A stretch of DNA of 43,314 nt from Barthelona sp. PAP020 (taxonomy: Eukaryota > Metamonada: BaSk clade). Within the stretch, counting starts at the first letter, position 1, and every line of letters begins with the position of its first letter. Below the pieces are notes generated by a model. The model ran no database searches. It had not been told where the DNA came from and saw only the letters and a program-made list of their open reading frames with translations. Location of the stretch: contig JARQWU010000063.1 in the NCBI GenBank assembly GCA_040182905.1, forward strand, positions 1 to 43,314. The letters run 5' to 3'. A program made the translations under genes and the position numbers. Shown piece by piece: positions 1-10,408 of the stretch.

Positions 1-829
1 ATGTAAATAAATTTAAACTTTTGAAAACTTTTGAAAACTTTTGAAACCTTTTGAAGATATTTCTTTCCTTTACGACTTGCCAAATTTCCCTTCCACTTTA
101 ATGGAGCTCTGATGTAAACTGTTACATACTTCCGTACAAGTATTGAAACCTGTACGAGTTGGATATGTTCCGATTTTGAAAATTTCGCTGTACCAGCTCA
201 AAAAATTAAAGGCTTAAATTTATATTTACTAACTGGGGTTGGGGAAATTACTCCATGGTATCTTTGCTATTTTGGTCAACCGATTTAGAATTCTTTGAGT
301 CCATATCGTTCACTCGACAAAATAATTCATGATGCAAAACAGAAAATGATTATAAAAGCTTTTACAAGGATTCACACGACAATAATAATAAATGTTTATG
401 AAGATCTTTATTGTTCTCGGTTAGAGTTTGGGGGTACTTGCAGCTGAGTCGTTTTGCGTGGATGGTTCAGAACACTCTTAAAAAAAAAAGAAATACTTTA
501 GGTGTGGATGGGGCGATTATCTATAAAAAGTTTAACAGTGTAATACTTTCCTTTAGCCTCTTGATTCACTTTAACTGTCTCCACTTATGTTCTCTTTGTA
601 AGACTTTGATATTCCATGTTGTCAGCAATTACAACAAGAAATCTTAAACACATTTATATTGTCTTTTGCTTGAAATCCATCGCTTTGTTACGAACACCTC
701 TTTCTATTACACAATTACCAATTCCATTTTTAAGGCAAACATCACTGTTTTTGTAAATTTTGTCATTTTTAAAAATAGGGAAAAAGTTTAAATGAAGTGG
801 GAATTTCCAAATATTCAAATAAAAAAAAA
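1..829. other. Gene-free flank, 3' of CDK5RAP3
   Basis: I can support no gene here. The one longer open frame (411-647, +) starts on TTG, is rich in Phe, Leu and Cys and resembles no family I know. The segment opens with a short tandem decamer (16-55). The part at about 60-330 is less AT-rich than the usual spacers but shows no tRNA, rRNA or snRNA signature that I can recognise. Confidence 0.5.
16..55. repeat. Short tandem decamer repeat
   Basis: The 10-bp unit AACTTTTGAA is repeated about four times head to tail; the last copy is degenerate (CCTTTTGAAG). It lies in non-coding DNA at the window edge, so the array could extend beyond the window. Confidence 0.7.
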
Positions 830-2320
830 CTATTCCAAAACATTTATAAAAATATTAAGTTCGGTTTCAATTGCGCTCTTCAACTTTGATAATACATCCA
901 ACTTAAACTTTTGCAAATGATTAATTTTGATACGAACGTCTCCCAAACTATTCACACATTTTTCTTCCTTTATTCGGGAAGAATCAGCCAACTCATTAAA
1001 TCTGTCAACCTTTCCTTGAGCATTGGTAAGCTCCTGAACTCGCATTTCAAAATTGTTCGTTGACAATGAGATTAAAAGAGCACTTTCTAACTCGGGATTT
1101 GAAAAAGCCTCCAAATGCTTGCACAAAATATCTCCCCATTCTCTAAGCATATCAACATCAACCTTTCCTACCAAGTCTTCTAAAATCCAAATAAACTCTA
1201 AATTGTTCTTGTCCTCAATAGATTCGGCCAGCGTCGATAAAAACTCAACCATCCCACTCAATTCAGCAATGAGATTCTGTCTTTGCTGACTGTTCATTAG
1301 CAAATTAATGATTGGATGTCCATATTTATCTTCTAACTGAATGATACTCTTTGTATTGTTGCTTTCAACCAAATCATTCTCCATTGAATTAATATTTTCT
1401 GAATCGCCCCAATCAATAGTTTCAGCATTTGTATTAACTTCTAAAGAACCCGATTCGTCCAAACCCATCAACATATCTTCTAAAGAAAGACCGGAAAGAT
1501 CCATTGCTGATGGCTGTTCTGTCAAGTCAAAATTCATTTCTCCCCAATCAATAGTTTCTGCTTCTTCTTGTTTTTGCTCCTTAATTACCTTGAAATCACT
1601 CAAATCTTCCCCATCCAAAACCAATTTCAATGTATCCATAGCAAAACCATGTTTATTCACTAGATCATTCAATTTACCAAAATATGTCTCCATAAAATCA
1701 ATGATCTCCCTCAATTCAGAATCTTGCTGAATCTTAATACCAACATCAGCAATTAAGTTGGGAACTTCATCGACTTTCTTTGTCAACTCATCACGTATAT
1801 TTTCTCCAACTAACCCTAACTCTTTACACTTCTTTTCACACTCTAAAGCAGCACTTTTTGCTTGCTGTTTATAACTATTCTGTTTATGCTTGTTTTCTTT
1901 GATATTTTGGGTTAAAGATTCAACACATTTTAGTTCTGCAGGTAAAGTAAACGTTTCAATGTGATTTAACTTTCTTGATGCGTCAATCCAATACAGATGT
2001 TTTGACTTAAATTCAGTAACTAACTGTTTACATAATTTTAAACGTTCAGATGCACGTCTAAATAATCCAGTATCTTCAGATTCTTCCAAAAGACTTAATA
2101 GTTCAATCAAATCAAAATAAGTTATCAATTCATGATCTTTATACGGTTTATATTTCTCTTCATCAGGTAATAAAGTGACTAAATATTGTAACCTGTCATT
2201 TAAAGTTGATAATCTATCTTTCCAATTGTTTGGGATTAAATCTCTCAAAGTAAACCAATCACTTAATCGATTTAACTTCACATCAATTGTTTCAATTTTT
2301 TCTGTTGTTGATTCTTCCAT
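830..2320 (-). CDS. CDK5RAP3: CDK5RAP3/C53 homologue, UFMylation adaptor
   Basis: A 496-residue homologue of CDK5RAP3 (C53; about 506 residues in human). In other eukaryotes this protein works with the UFM1 E3 ligase UFL1-DDRGK1 on ER-bound stalled ribosomes and in ER-phagy. Seen: an N-terminal helical domain with the family pattern (LxxLSDW near residues 17-22), GENIRDEL at 172-179 followed by a PNLIADVGIKIQQ stretch, a disordered acidic centre, and a C-terminal helical domain containing ILEDLVGKV. The centre carries two IDWG motifs (257-260 and 302-305), each in the context AETIDWG. In plant and human C53, IDWG motifs bind UFM1 and ATG8. The ATG at 2320 gives an N-terminus of normal family length, and a T7 run lies 17 nt upstream. 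Divergent from PNO1. Assignment is firm; function in this organism is inferred. Confidence 0.9.
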   Translation of the reverse strand: MEESTTEKIETIDVKLNRLSDWFTLRDLIPNNWKDRLSTLNDRLQYLVTLLPDEEKYKPYKDHELITYFDLIELLSLLEESEDTGLFRRASERLKLCKQLVTEFKSKHLYWIDASRKLNHIETFTLPAELKCVESLTQNIKENKHKQNSYKQQAKSAALECEKKCKELGLVGENIRDELTKKVDEVPNLIADVGIKIQQDSELREIIDFMETYFGKLNDLVNKHGFAMDTLKLVLDGEDLSDFKVIKEQKQEEAETIDWGEMNFDLTEQPSAMDLSGLSLEDMLMGLDESGSLEVNTNAETIDWGDSENINSMENDLVESNNTKSIIQLEDKYGHPIINLLMNSQQRQNLIAELSGMVEFLSTLAESIEDKNNLEFIWILEDLVGKVDVDMLREWGDILCKHLEAFSNPELESALLISLSTNNFEMRVQELTNAQGKVDRFNELADSSRIKEEKCVNSLGDVRIKINHLQKFKLDVLSKLKSAIETELNIFINVLE

Positions 2321-2728
2321 AAGTATTTTCTTCCAATAAAAAAATTGTTTTATTGTTCTTTTTACAAATTTCCATTAACAAGGTTGCTGTCAATATTTTA
2401 TATGCATTAAATTCATCTGTCTATATTGAAGGAGTGATAAAAGAATAATTGTCATTTTTGATGGATTTTGCTTTTACATTTTTCAAACATTTTGTAAAAG
2501 TCTTATGCTTAATATATCTTTACGTTTTTTAAACAATTTAAGCAAAATTGAAAAGGTTTCAACAGTTTGAATTGAAAAATGAAAATAAATATTTAAGTTT
2601 TTCTTGAAAATATGAAGAAGTTATATTTTTTGTTATTTTTTTGACTCATATTGGGATTCAATTCAAAAATAAATACAAAAAAAAACAAATCAAACATATT
2701 CACATTCTTTTTTAAACAAGTATTTTTA
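2321..2728. promoter_or_regulatory. Divergent promoter region, CDK5RAP3 / PNO1
   Basis: A 408-nt AT-rich spacer between two divergent start codons, so it should hold both promoters. It contains several T and A runs, including T7 at 2338-2344 on the CDK5RAP3 coding sense and T6 just before the PNO1 start. No TATA box or other defined element can be assigned with confidence. An in-frame TTG at 2651 would extend PNO1 by 26 residues, but that extension is Lys/Asn/Phe-rich and unlike the family. Confidence 0.5.
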
Positions 2729-3337
2729 ATGGACGAATCAGATAATAATCATGATAACCATGAAACTCATGATGAAGACAAACCCAAAAAACAAGAAACA
2801 AGAAGAATTTTTATTCCATCACACAGATTTACTCCTTTAAAAAATAGTTGGATTCAAATATATGAACCTTTAGTCCGTCATATGAAACTCCAAGTCCGTA
2901 TGAATAGTAAAAGTCGTTTGGTTGAGATTAGAGAATCACCTGAAGTTGAAGATCCCAACGCTTTAAATAAAGGGGAAGATTTCATTAAAGCGTTTGCAAG
3001 TGGTTTTCCTGTTGAACAAGCTCTAGCTTTATTGCGATTAGATGATATTTATGTTGATTCATTTACTATTAAAGAGGTTAGACAAACTTTAAAGGGTGCA
3101 AATAAATCAAGAGCTGTTGGACGTATTGCTGGTAAAGATGGTAAAACCAAATATGCCATTGAAAATGCTACACGTACACGTATTGTTTTGGAAGGTGAAA
3201 GAATAAATATAATGGGTACCACTGCCAATGTAAACAACGCAAAAAGAGTTATTGTTGATTTGATTAGAGGTTCTCCCGCGGGAAAGATTAATACTAAGTT
3301 AAGAGCTATATCTTCTTTGAGTAAAGGTCGTCTTTAG
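2729..3337 (+). CDS. PNO1: PNO1/Dim2, KH-domain 40S assembly factor
   Basis: A 202-residue homologue of PNO1 (Dim2/Rrp20), which binds the 3' end of 18S pre-rRNA in the nucleolus and cytoplasm, partners NOB1 and helps late 40S maturation. Family landmarks run almost end to end: IPSHRFTPLKNSW at 29-41, SRLVEIR at 62-68, KAFASGFPVEQALALLRLDD at 87-106, and a KH domain with RAVGRIAGKDGKTK at 128-141 and TRTRIVLEGERINIMG at 148-163. The KH GxxG loop is GKDG (GKGG in human). The C-terminus RAISSLSKGRL matches the family end. I chose the ATG at 2729 over an in-frame TTG at 2651 because the family motifs begin soon after it. It is shorter than human PNO1 (252) because the acidic N-terminal tail is reduced. 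Only 76 bp separate it from the convergent next gene. Confidence 0.95.
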   Translation: MDESDNNHDNHETHDEDKPKKQETRRIFIPSHRFTPLKNSWIQIYEPLVRHMKLQVRMNSKSRLVEIRESPEVEDPNALNKGEDFIKAFASGFPVEQALALLRLDDIYVDSFTIKEVRQTLKGANKSRAVGRIAGKDGKTKYAIENATRTRIVLEGERINIMGTTANVNNAKRVIVDLIRGSPAGKINTKLRAISSLSKGRL

Positions 3338-3413
3338 ATACTTTTTTTTTCATCTTTTATTTTTTGGAACGAAAGAATAAGAAATGATAAATTTAAAATT
3401 TTTTACAACTGCT

Positions 3414-4442
3414 CTATTTCTTAGAATGAGCATAACTGGCTTCTTCCCTTCTTTTTTTATTTTTCTTTTTATTTTTGTCAGCACTCTTGATTTTATGTTC
3501 AACAACACGTTTTGTCGTCTTACCCTTTGAAATATTTTTAATTTTCGAAATCTTGTCGATGCCCAATTGGATGTTCTCGATTTTTTTCGTGTTTTGCTTT
3601 GCATTTGCAATAGCATCACTTGTTAAGCCCTTTGCTGCATCAATTAATGTTTTCAATGGTGGGGTGAAGATGTATTCTTCTTTATTTGATTCACTTTCAA
3701 CGGTATTTCCAAGAATTTGTTCTTTTTCCAATTGTATCGATAATAAAAGGTCTTCAAAAGTCAAATTTTCTAAATCATCCCAGGTAAGAATATCTTTTGA
3801 CAAAACTGAGGGAGGCTTTTGATCTTTGACCGTTGAATCAGTTTTTGGTAAAGTCAGAAATTCATCAATTTCCTTTTCTTGTACATTATTTGATGTATTG
3901 TCATTGATTTGAGAAAATATTTCTTCTTCAGCCTTCTCTAATGTTGTTTTCGTTTCTATTTCATCTGTAATCTGTTCCAAATCTTGTTTTTCACCATCTT
4001 CTTCAGCTTCGACTTCATTTTCCATTTGTTCATTTACTTCTTCTTCCACTTCTGATGAATCGCTCAAATCTTTAATGATTATTGTCAAATTTTCATAAAT
4101 TTGGGTAATTTTCCCTTCATTCTCTTGCATGTTTTCCCTATCATCTGAGAAACTATCAAATTCCACTTTTAATTCTTCAAATTTCTGATATAGTGAACTT
4201 TCATCATTAATTAAAGGATTTAATTTGACAATCAACTCATTAACTTTATTGCAAAGTTCAAGAACATAAGATAAATCATCATTTAAAACATCATTATCTT
4301 TTTCTTTAAATTTATCTAATTCTTCAACACTATTATTGGTATTTTCGGTCTCATTTTGATTTTCATAATTGACATCGTCCATTTCTTCAACAATTTCTTT
4401 CATTTTTTCCTCATCACTATTATTTGAATCACTTGAAGGCAT
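3414..4442 (-). CDS. Acidic protein with Lys-rich tail, unknown
   Basis: A 342-residue protein I do not recognise. From the ATG at 4442 it is dominated by Glu, Asp, Asn and Ser (MPSSDSNNSDEEKMKE at the start), with a probable helical or coiled-coil stretch around residues 50-120 and further acidic helices. The last 60 or so residues turn strongly basic (KGKTTKRVVEHKIKSADKNK, then a KKNKKRREE cluster), which looks like a nuclear or nucleolar targeting tail. The frame extends to a TTG at 4544, but the ATG is the natural start. The acidic-then-basic layout recalls nucleolar assembly factors or histone chaperones. No motif decides this, and Glu/Lys-rich sequence misleads easily. Convergent with PNO1. 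Confidence 0.7.
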   Translation of the reverse strand: MPSSDSNNSDEEKMKEIVEEMDDVNYENQNETENTNNSVEELDKFKEKDNDVLNDDLSYVLELCNKVNELIVKLNPLINDESSLYQKFEELKVEFDSFSDDRENMQENEGKITQIYENLTIIIKDLSDSSEVEEEVNEQMENEVEAEEDGEKQDLEQITDEIETKTTLEKAEEEIFSQINDNTSNNVQEKEIDEFLTLPKTDSTVKDQKPPSVLSKDILTWDDLENLTFEDLLLSIQLEKEQILGNTVESESNKEEYIFTPPLKTLIDAAKGLTSDAIANAKQNTKKIENIQLGIDKISKIKNISKGKTTKRVVEHKIKSADKNKKKNKKRREEASYAHSKK

Positions 4443-4837
4443 TTTTTTTTGAATATTAGATGTGATAAACAAAAAATTTTTCAAATTGTTTTTTTCCTTT
4501 TGCAGATTTTTTCGGGTTGAAGTTGTTGTGTAATTATTTCCCAAATCAAATCACACTCTTTATTTTAGTCAAATGTTGTGTGTTGTTTACAACAATTTAC
4601 AAAAAAGAAATACATTTTTATTTTCAATTCATTTGGATTTCATCTTCTCCTTTTGAACCATAAAGCTTTTGTTCATTCAGTTTCACATCACATTTTTGTT
4701 GTGAGGTGCCTGAAAGAATACATGAAGGGATTATATAATATTCTCAAACAAAGAAGTCCTCATTGCTCTATCTCCACAAAAAATTCAAACATTTTCTGAA
4801 GACCAACCTTTTTTTCTCCAAGAATGATCATAGAAAA
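4443..4837. other. Spacer between two minus-strand genes
   Basis: A 395-nt AT-rich gap that should hold the promoter of the acidic protein gene and the 3' end of the WD40 gene. A frame at 4578-4799 (+) starts on GTG and looks random. No RNA gene or repeat seen. Confidence 0.5.
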
Positions 4838-6076
4838 CTAATCATCATTTTCATCATTTTCATCAGTGTCCTCATCCATATGCTCATGCATGTTTCCTCC
4901 ATTAGTTCTATTCAGCTCAACCAAGTCCCAACACGTCCCAACGGTCAAATCATATTCTTCTTTGGTCATGTAAATGCCCTCTGTTACTAATTGTCGAATG
5001 TAACAAAGATCAACATTGAGGCCAATAACAGTTGCCAAGACATTACCTTCATTCTTTGCCAATTCAATTAGTTTTGACTTGTAAGAAGGACAATAGGGAT
5101 TAATGATGGGATACAGTCTAATCTTCTTATTATAGCCCCTTCCACTGCAACATACCAACTGTCTTCTATCAGGTGATATTGAGAAGGAGAATGAATGCCG
5201 GTCATTATGACAGTGAATCTTTTGAACTTCGTTAAAGCTCTCTGTATTGAATGAAGTCACATACCCATCACCAGACATGACAATTAAGATGGAAGATGTT
5301 AGGAAATGAATATCAAAAACTTGACTGCCCAGCTCAAATGCATGAATAAGAGATCCATCATCCATGTCCCACAGTTTAACATTGCTTGATTCATCACCAA
5401 CAGCAATTATTCTTTTTGTTGGATGAAAATCAACCGTTCTAACATGTGAATCATGATTAAACGTATGAATAACGGAGAAATCGTCATAGTTAACCAACTT
5501 TGCTGTTTTATCTCCACTTGCTGTTAAGATACAATCATTATTAGGGGAAACTTTAATTCTCCAAATAAAATTTGAGTGTAAATTTGTCTGAAAAACAATG
5601 TTATGGTCATTCAACTCCCATTTTTTCAAATCCCCAAAATAATCACCAGAATATAAGTAATTGCAACAATGGGAAAAACAGATTCCATCAACAATTGAAT
5701 CATTTCTCAATTGGAACAAGATAGAGAAATCTACCAAGCTATAGACAATAATAGAGCCATCACAAGAAGCTGTTGCTAATTTTCTTCCATCGGATGAAAA
5801 TGCAACGCCATAAACGTTACTCGTGTGATCATTTAAAGTTCGTTTTAGTTTTCCACTTGTCATATCAATTACATGTACAAGTCCTTGATCAGATGTACCA
5901 CCAACTACAAGGTATTCACCATTTGGAGAATATTCACAAAAAACTGTGATAATTGGAATGGTTTCATCTATTTCATTTACATCATCTTCGACGATTTTCC
6001 AAGGAAACATTTCATAAACCTTTTCCCTTATAATTTCTCTTTTCTGTTCTAAAGTGTCAAGAGATGCTGAATCCAT
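4838..6076 (-). CDS. WD40-repeat protein, unassigned subfamily
   Basis: A 412-residue protein, most of it a WD40 beta-propeller. After about 45 residues comes a series of roughly 40-residue repeats: FCEYSPNGEYLVVGGTSDQG, then HTSNVYGVAFSSDGRKLATA, HSNFIWRIKVSPNNDCILTA, HDSHVRTVDFHPTKRIIAVG followed by NVKLWDM, and weaker later blades. About six or seven blades can be traced. The last 70 residues are not propeller-like and end in an acidic Asp/Glu/Asn tail (MHEHMDEDTDENDENDD). Such propellers are protein-interaction platforms. I cannot name the orthologue, and nothing here marks it as a splicing, ribosome or ubiquitin-ligase subunit. The ATG at 6076 is the first in frame and a T6 run lies just upstream. 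Confidence 0.85.
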   Translation of the reverse strand: MDSASLDTLEQKREIIREKVYEMFPWKIVEDDVNEIDETIPIITVFCEYSPNGEYLVVGGTSDQGLVHVIDMTSGKLKRTLNDHTSNVYGVAFSSDGRKLATASCDGSIIVYSLVDFSILFQLRNDSIVDGICFSHCCNYLYSGDYFGDLKKWELNDHNIVFQTNLHSNFIWRIKVSPNNDCILTASGDKTAKLVNYDDFSVIHTFNHDSHVRTVDFHPTKRIIAVGDESSNVKLWDMDDGSLIHAFELGSQVFDIHFLTSSILIVMSGDGYVTSFNTESFNEVQKIHCHNDRHSFSFSISPDRRQLVCCSGRGYNKKIRLYPIINPYCPSYKSKLIELAKNEGNVLATVIGLNVDLCYIRQLVTEGIYMTKEEYDLTVGTCWDLVELNRTNGGNMHEHMDEDTDENDENDD

Positions 6077-6410
6077 AAATTACAAAAAACAGATCAAATG
6101 CATTTTTTTCTTCAAAAATTTTATTTATTGCCACTATTTTGAACCTCGATTGTGATTTTGTCACATTTTTTATTACCGTGACAAAGTTTTGATCATTCAT
6201 ATTATCATTCAATTTAAAACTTTGAAACAGTATTCGCCTGCATTTTATAAAATGCATTTGTTTTTGAATAATTTCTTCCTTGTAAAGTTTGAAAGGATAA
6301 ATTGTAACAAAAAAATAATTCAAAAAAAACAAAAATAAAAACAAAAATAATTTCCGTTTATGAATTTATCAAACACTTTTATTGTTTCTTTTGTTATTTC
6401 AATTAAAACA
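6077..6410. other. Spacer between WD40 gene and UTP10
   Basis: A 334-nt AT-rich gap containing the WD40 gene promoter and the UTP10 3' end. The frame running to 6344 on the minus strand starts on TTG with a Phe/Leu-only N-terminus and overlaps the WD40 start. I do not accept it as a gene. Confidence 0.5.
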
Positions 6411-9400
6411 TTAAATATCAAGTGTATCCTTAGATAAATTATCAATGATCTTGAAAAGATCTCTGATTTCCAAAGCTAAATTCTGATCAGTCTCTTCAGA
6501 TAATTCTGATAGATAAGGTAAAATTACTGATAATACAGAAAGATATTCTTCTGATAAGCTAGAGAACATTTCTATTTCAAATTGAACGACTAATCTTCTG
6601 ACATTTAGATTTTCATGTCTTGCAAGTATAAGGAATCTTGAACTGAATTGTTTCCACAATAAATCATCATGCACACACTTGTTCAAATTGATCAATGCAG
6701 GTAATAATGAACTAAACAATAGATCTGATTGATTTTCACAAAATTTAATGAGTTTAATGAAAATTTTGGTAAACTGATCAAAGACATCCACTTGTAGATT
6801 ATCACAATAAATCAACCATTCAGCAATAAAGTTCAAACAGCTGAAAATCAGATCCATATTTTCAGAAGATAAACTACTCATCATCAAATCAATATATTTA
6901 AAAATGAAGGGGGCCATTATGGTCTGTAGATTCTTTTGTATGGGGATCAGCATATTGAATAGAGAGGCACATCTATCAGTGCTCAATTGTTTATCAAACA
7001 ACATAAAAGAGTAGTTTTCATGTAAATTCTCAAGAGATGTGGCTTGAGCCCACAAGAACATTCTGTTTAATAAAGGAACAAACACTTTTTCATTCATATG
7101 TAAAGACAATTCCATCAAGGCGTTGGCTGTCTCATCTTCAAGGTATTCAATCTCTTCTAAGTCTTCACGATCCCAATATTTTCGACGATAGTCTAATGTG
7201 GGGAAAATAAATACATTAATCAACTCTAAACCAATGGTTTGAATTGTTGTTGTATCAAATCTAGAAGCAAATGAGATGATAAACATTGATATTTCAACAA
7301 GATATGCTGCATTATCGATATACTTAGCAGCGACCTGTCCAATTGCTTGAACTAAGTATTTCAAATCCAATTTGCTCAATGCTTGTCTACACAAATTAAT
7401 GGGCTCAATGGTTGGCCATTCAGAAAATAGAGGATGCAATAAACTATCAAGTATCGAATTATTCAAAGAGATTTGATAACCACAAAACGTGGGTAATTTT
7501 TCAGCAGTCTTACGAACACAATTGAAACAACCACAAACAGCTCCAATCAATTCTAAATCCAAAGTCTCATCACTATTTATCAAATCGATCGTTAATCCTA
7601 AAAAGTCAGAAACATTTTCAAAAAGTTTTGGAATGTATGGAATGAACGATTTTGAGGTCTTTTCTTTCGATAAAAGATTGGAAATCAAATCCATTACAGC
7701 TATAACAACCTTGAATTGATCATTAGCCTCTAGCTTATCTTTATCAAATTCTTCACAAATAAAGCTAATCAAACCTTGGAATTGTTCACCATAGATCTCA
7801 CCAAATGAAGAAACCAATAACGTTAACAATCTAGTCAATACCAAAATCAAATCAACATTCACATCAGTGTCATTTGCAGTAACATTTAATTTTTCTACCA
7901 ATAGAGGTAAGAGATTCAATAAAGATTCTCCTTGTTCAGACATACTACCCACACTTGATAAAGTGTGTTGAATTTTATCACTAAGAATATCAACAGCATA
8001 AGACTGTACTTTTTCATCATCATTTTCCAAAATATTGATCAACATTTCAGTGAAATGATCATAATCTAAAATCAATCCAATACTTCCCATTGTGTCAATG
8101 ATTTGATTGGTAATATTAATGAACAATGTTGTTTTATGCTCATTACACTCAGTTAAACATTTGATTAAAGACTGCCATATAGCAGTGATTTTATTTCTTG
8201 TCTTTTCCACTTGTTTGACATTTAAACTCCATAAAACGTCGTAAATGATACGATGAATGAAAAATATGAGTTCAATTCTCTTTGTCTTTAATTCAAGCTT
8301 AAATTTGGATAATTCAACTGTAATACCAGCCAATCTATCCAATACAAGAACAAAATATTTGGGCTTTTGATTCAATAATAAATCAACGATCAAATTATAG
8401 GATAAAACAAAGTTTTGATTATCGTTGAAAACTTCCATCTCTTCTAAATCGATATTTTCTTCTTCAACGGTACTAACACTCTGTAATAACAAGGCAACAA
8501 CAAAATAATATAATAAATCTGCTTTCATTTCATTTCCACAACTATTGATGATGGTATTGATCAATCTCAATCTGAATTCTTCATGAATGTTATGTAAAGT
8601 GATAGCAAAGTGATTAATAAAAGCTTGAATCGAATATTTTGTAGCAATTGAAGGTAATATCATCTTTAAAATGTTTTCGATCAAATTTATTGATTTATGA
8701 TTAATAAATGTGTCAAATGATATACTTAAAAGAATAGAATGTAAAAAGAATGTAATTTCTTCAGAATCAAGTAGTTTTGAAGAAATTGCTTCAATAAAAC
8801 TTAATATATTCGTTTGTAAAACAGGTAACATGTTATAACTATGAATTATTGGTAATAATTTCAAGAATTTGTCATTAATTTTTGAATCAAATGTATCCAA
8901 AGAAAAATTCATCACGAAACTTTCCAAAACATTGAAAAGATTATTCAAAATGGTATTTTTTAACGAAATATCTTCACATATCATAATCTTTTCTAATATG
9001 ATATCATTCAATAGATAGTTATCCAATAACAATAACAGATCTCCAGAATTACAACCTTGTGCAATATAAAAGATTAAAAATAATTGTTCAAAATTTTCAA
9101 TAGTATATTCTAAAGTAATATTAGTTGAAGGAATAAAATTTTGAAATTGATTAAAAGAAAAAGTATTAAATTTTCTCAAAATCATTTGACAATCATTAAT
9201 AAAAATAGAATCGATATCAGAAGTGTTAGCAAAAGCATTTAAAAATAATAATTCAATCAGATATTCATCATTTTTGAAAAATTCATAATATTTTTGAATG
9301 ATTAAACGTTTTAAATTAATATTTAAATTATCTAACGATAAAATCCATTGGAAATCTTTCACTCTAGCAAATGATAAACAATTTCCTATGAACTTTTTCA

Positions 9401-10364
9401 AATTGTTACTGTAAAAGTCATTGGAAATTAATAAATTTATTAAATCTTTGTTAAATTTACTAATTTTGATAACATTTATCAACCAATGAACAAATTTATA
9501 ATTCTTATCTTCTAACAATAATTTAACAATCAATAAAATATTCTTGTAATACTTCTTTTCATTTTCTTTCAATAAATTTTCAAAACAACTATTTAAAGTA
9601 TAATCATTCGATAGATTATTTAATATTTCAAAGATAAACCAAGGTGATAAACTATCAAATGAATTCCCTTTACATTCTAAATGGCTAACCAAAGATTTCC
9701 TAGCTTTAGCAGAATCATTTATAATGGCTTGCAATTGCTTGATCATTCTTAAAGGTTTATATTCATTGAAATCGAATAATAAGATAAGCATAATTGTTTG
9801 AGGAAACAAAGTTTCCTTCTTCACTTGTGTGAGTGACTTCACTATTCCACAACTTATCAATTCAATTATCTCACAACAATTCAGATTTAATTTTGTTGTC
9901 TTGCTTTGTCTCATCATTGTACTGATTAAAAATTCAAATGGTTTACCACACACGAGATAATGAGACATTATTTCACTCAAAACTCCAGCAGTTAAGTAAG
10001 ATACGTTTTTTGTTTTGGTGCATAACAGCAACAAGGTCATTAATTCATGTATCGATTCAATTTGTCCAACAAATGATCGAAGGATTATCAACATACCACT
10101 CAATTGATCTACACGACTTGTAACTGACAACACTTGAAGATTATCAATACCAACATCATGAATCATGTGAAGATCAGTGATTGAGTATTTATGATGACTG
10201 AGTAAATAATTCATTCCTTTAATTACGCTGTTATAGCATGTAGATAAAATGGGAGTTAAACAAACCATCAATTCTTCAGCAAGATTTATATCTTCTTCAG
10301 CATTGGAATTAGAACTTGATTCTTCTTCTTCTTCTTCTTCTTCTTCTTCATCACCTACTTCCTT

Positions 10365-10408
<44 letters not shown>

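Noticed and set aside
411-647. 78-residue open frame on the plus strand
   Set aside because: Starts on TTG, has no family likeness and contains a Lys/Phe/Leu composition expected from random AT-rich sequence.
6057-6344. 95-residue minus-strand frame upstream of the WD40 gene
   Set aside because: TTG start with a Phe/Leu-only beginning; it overlaps the WD40 start region in another frame and reads through the promoter.
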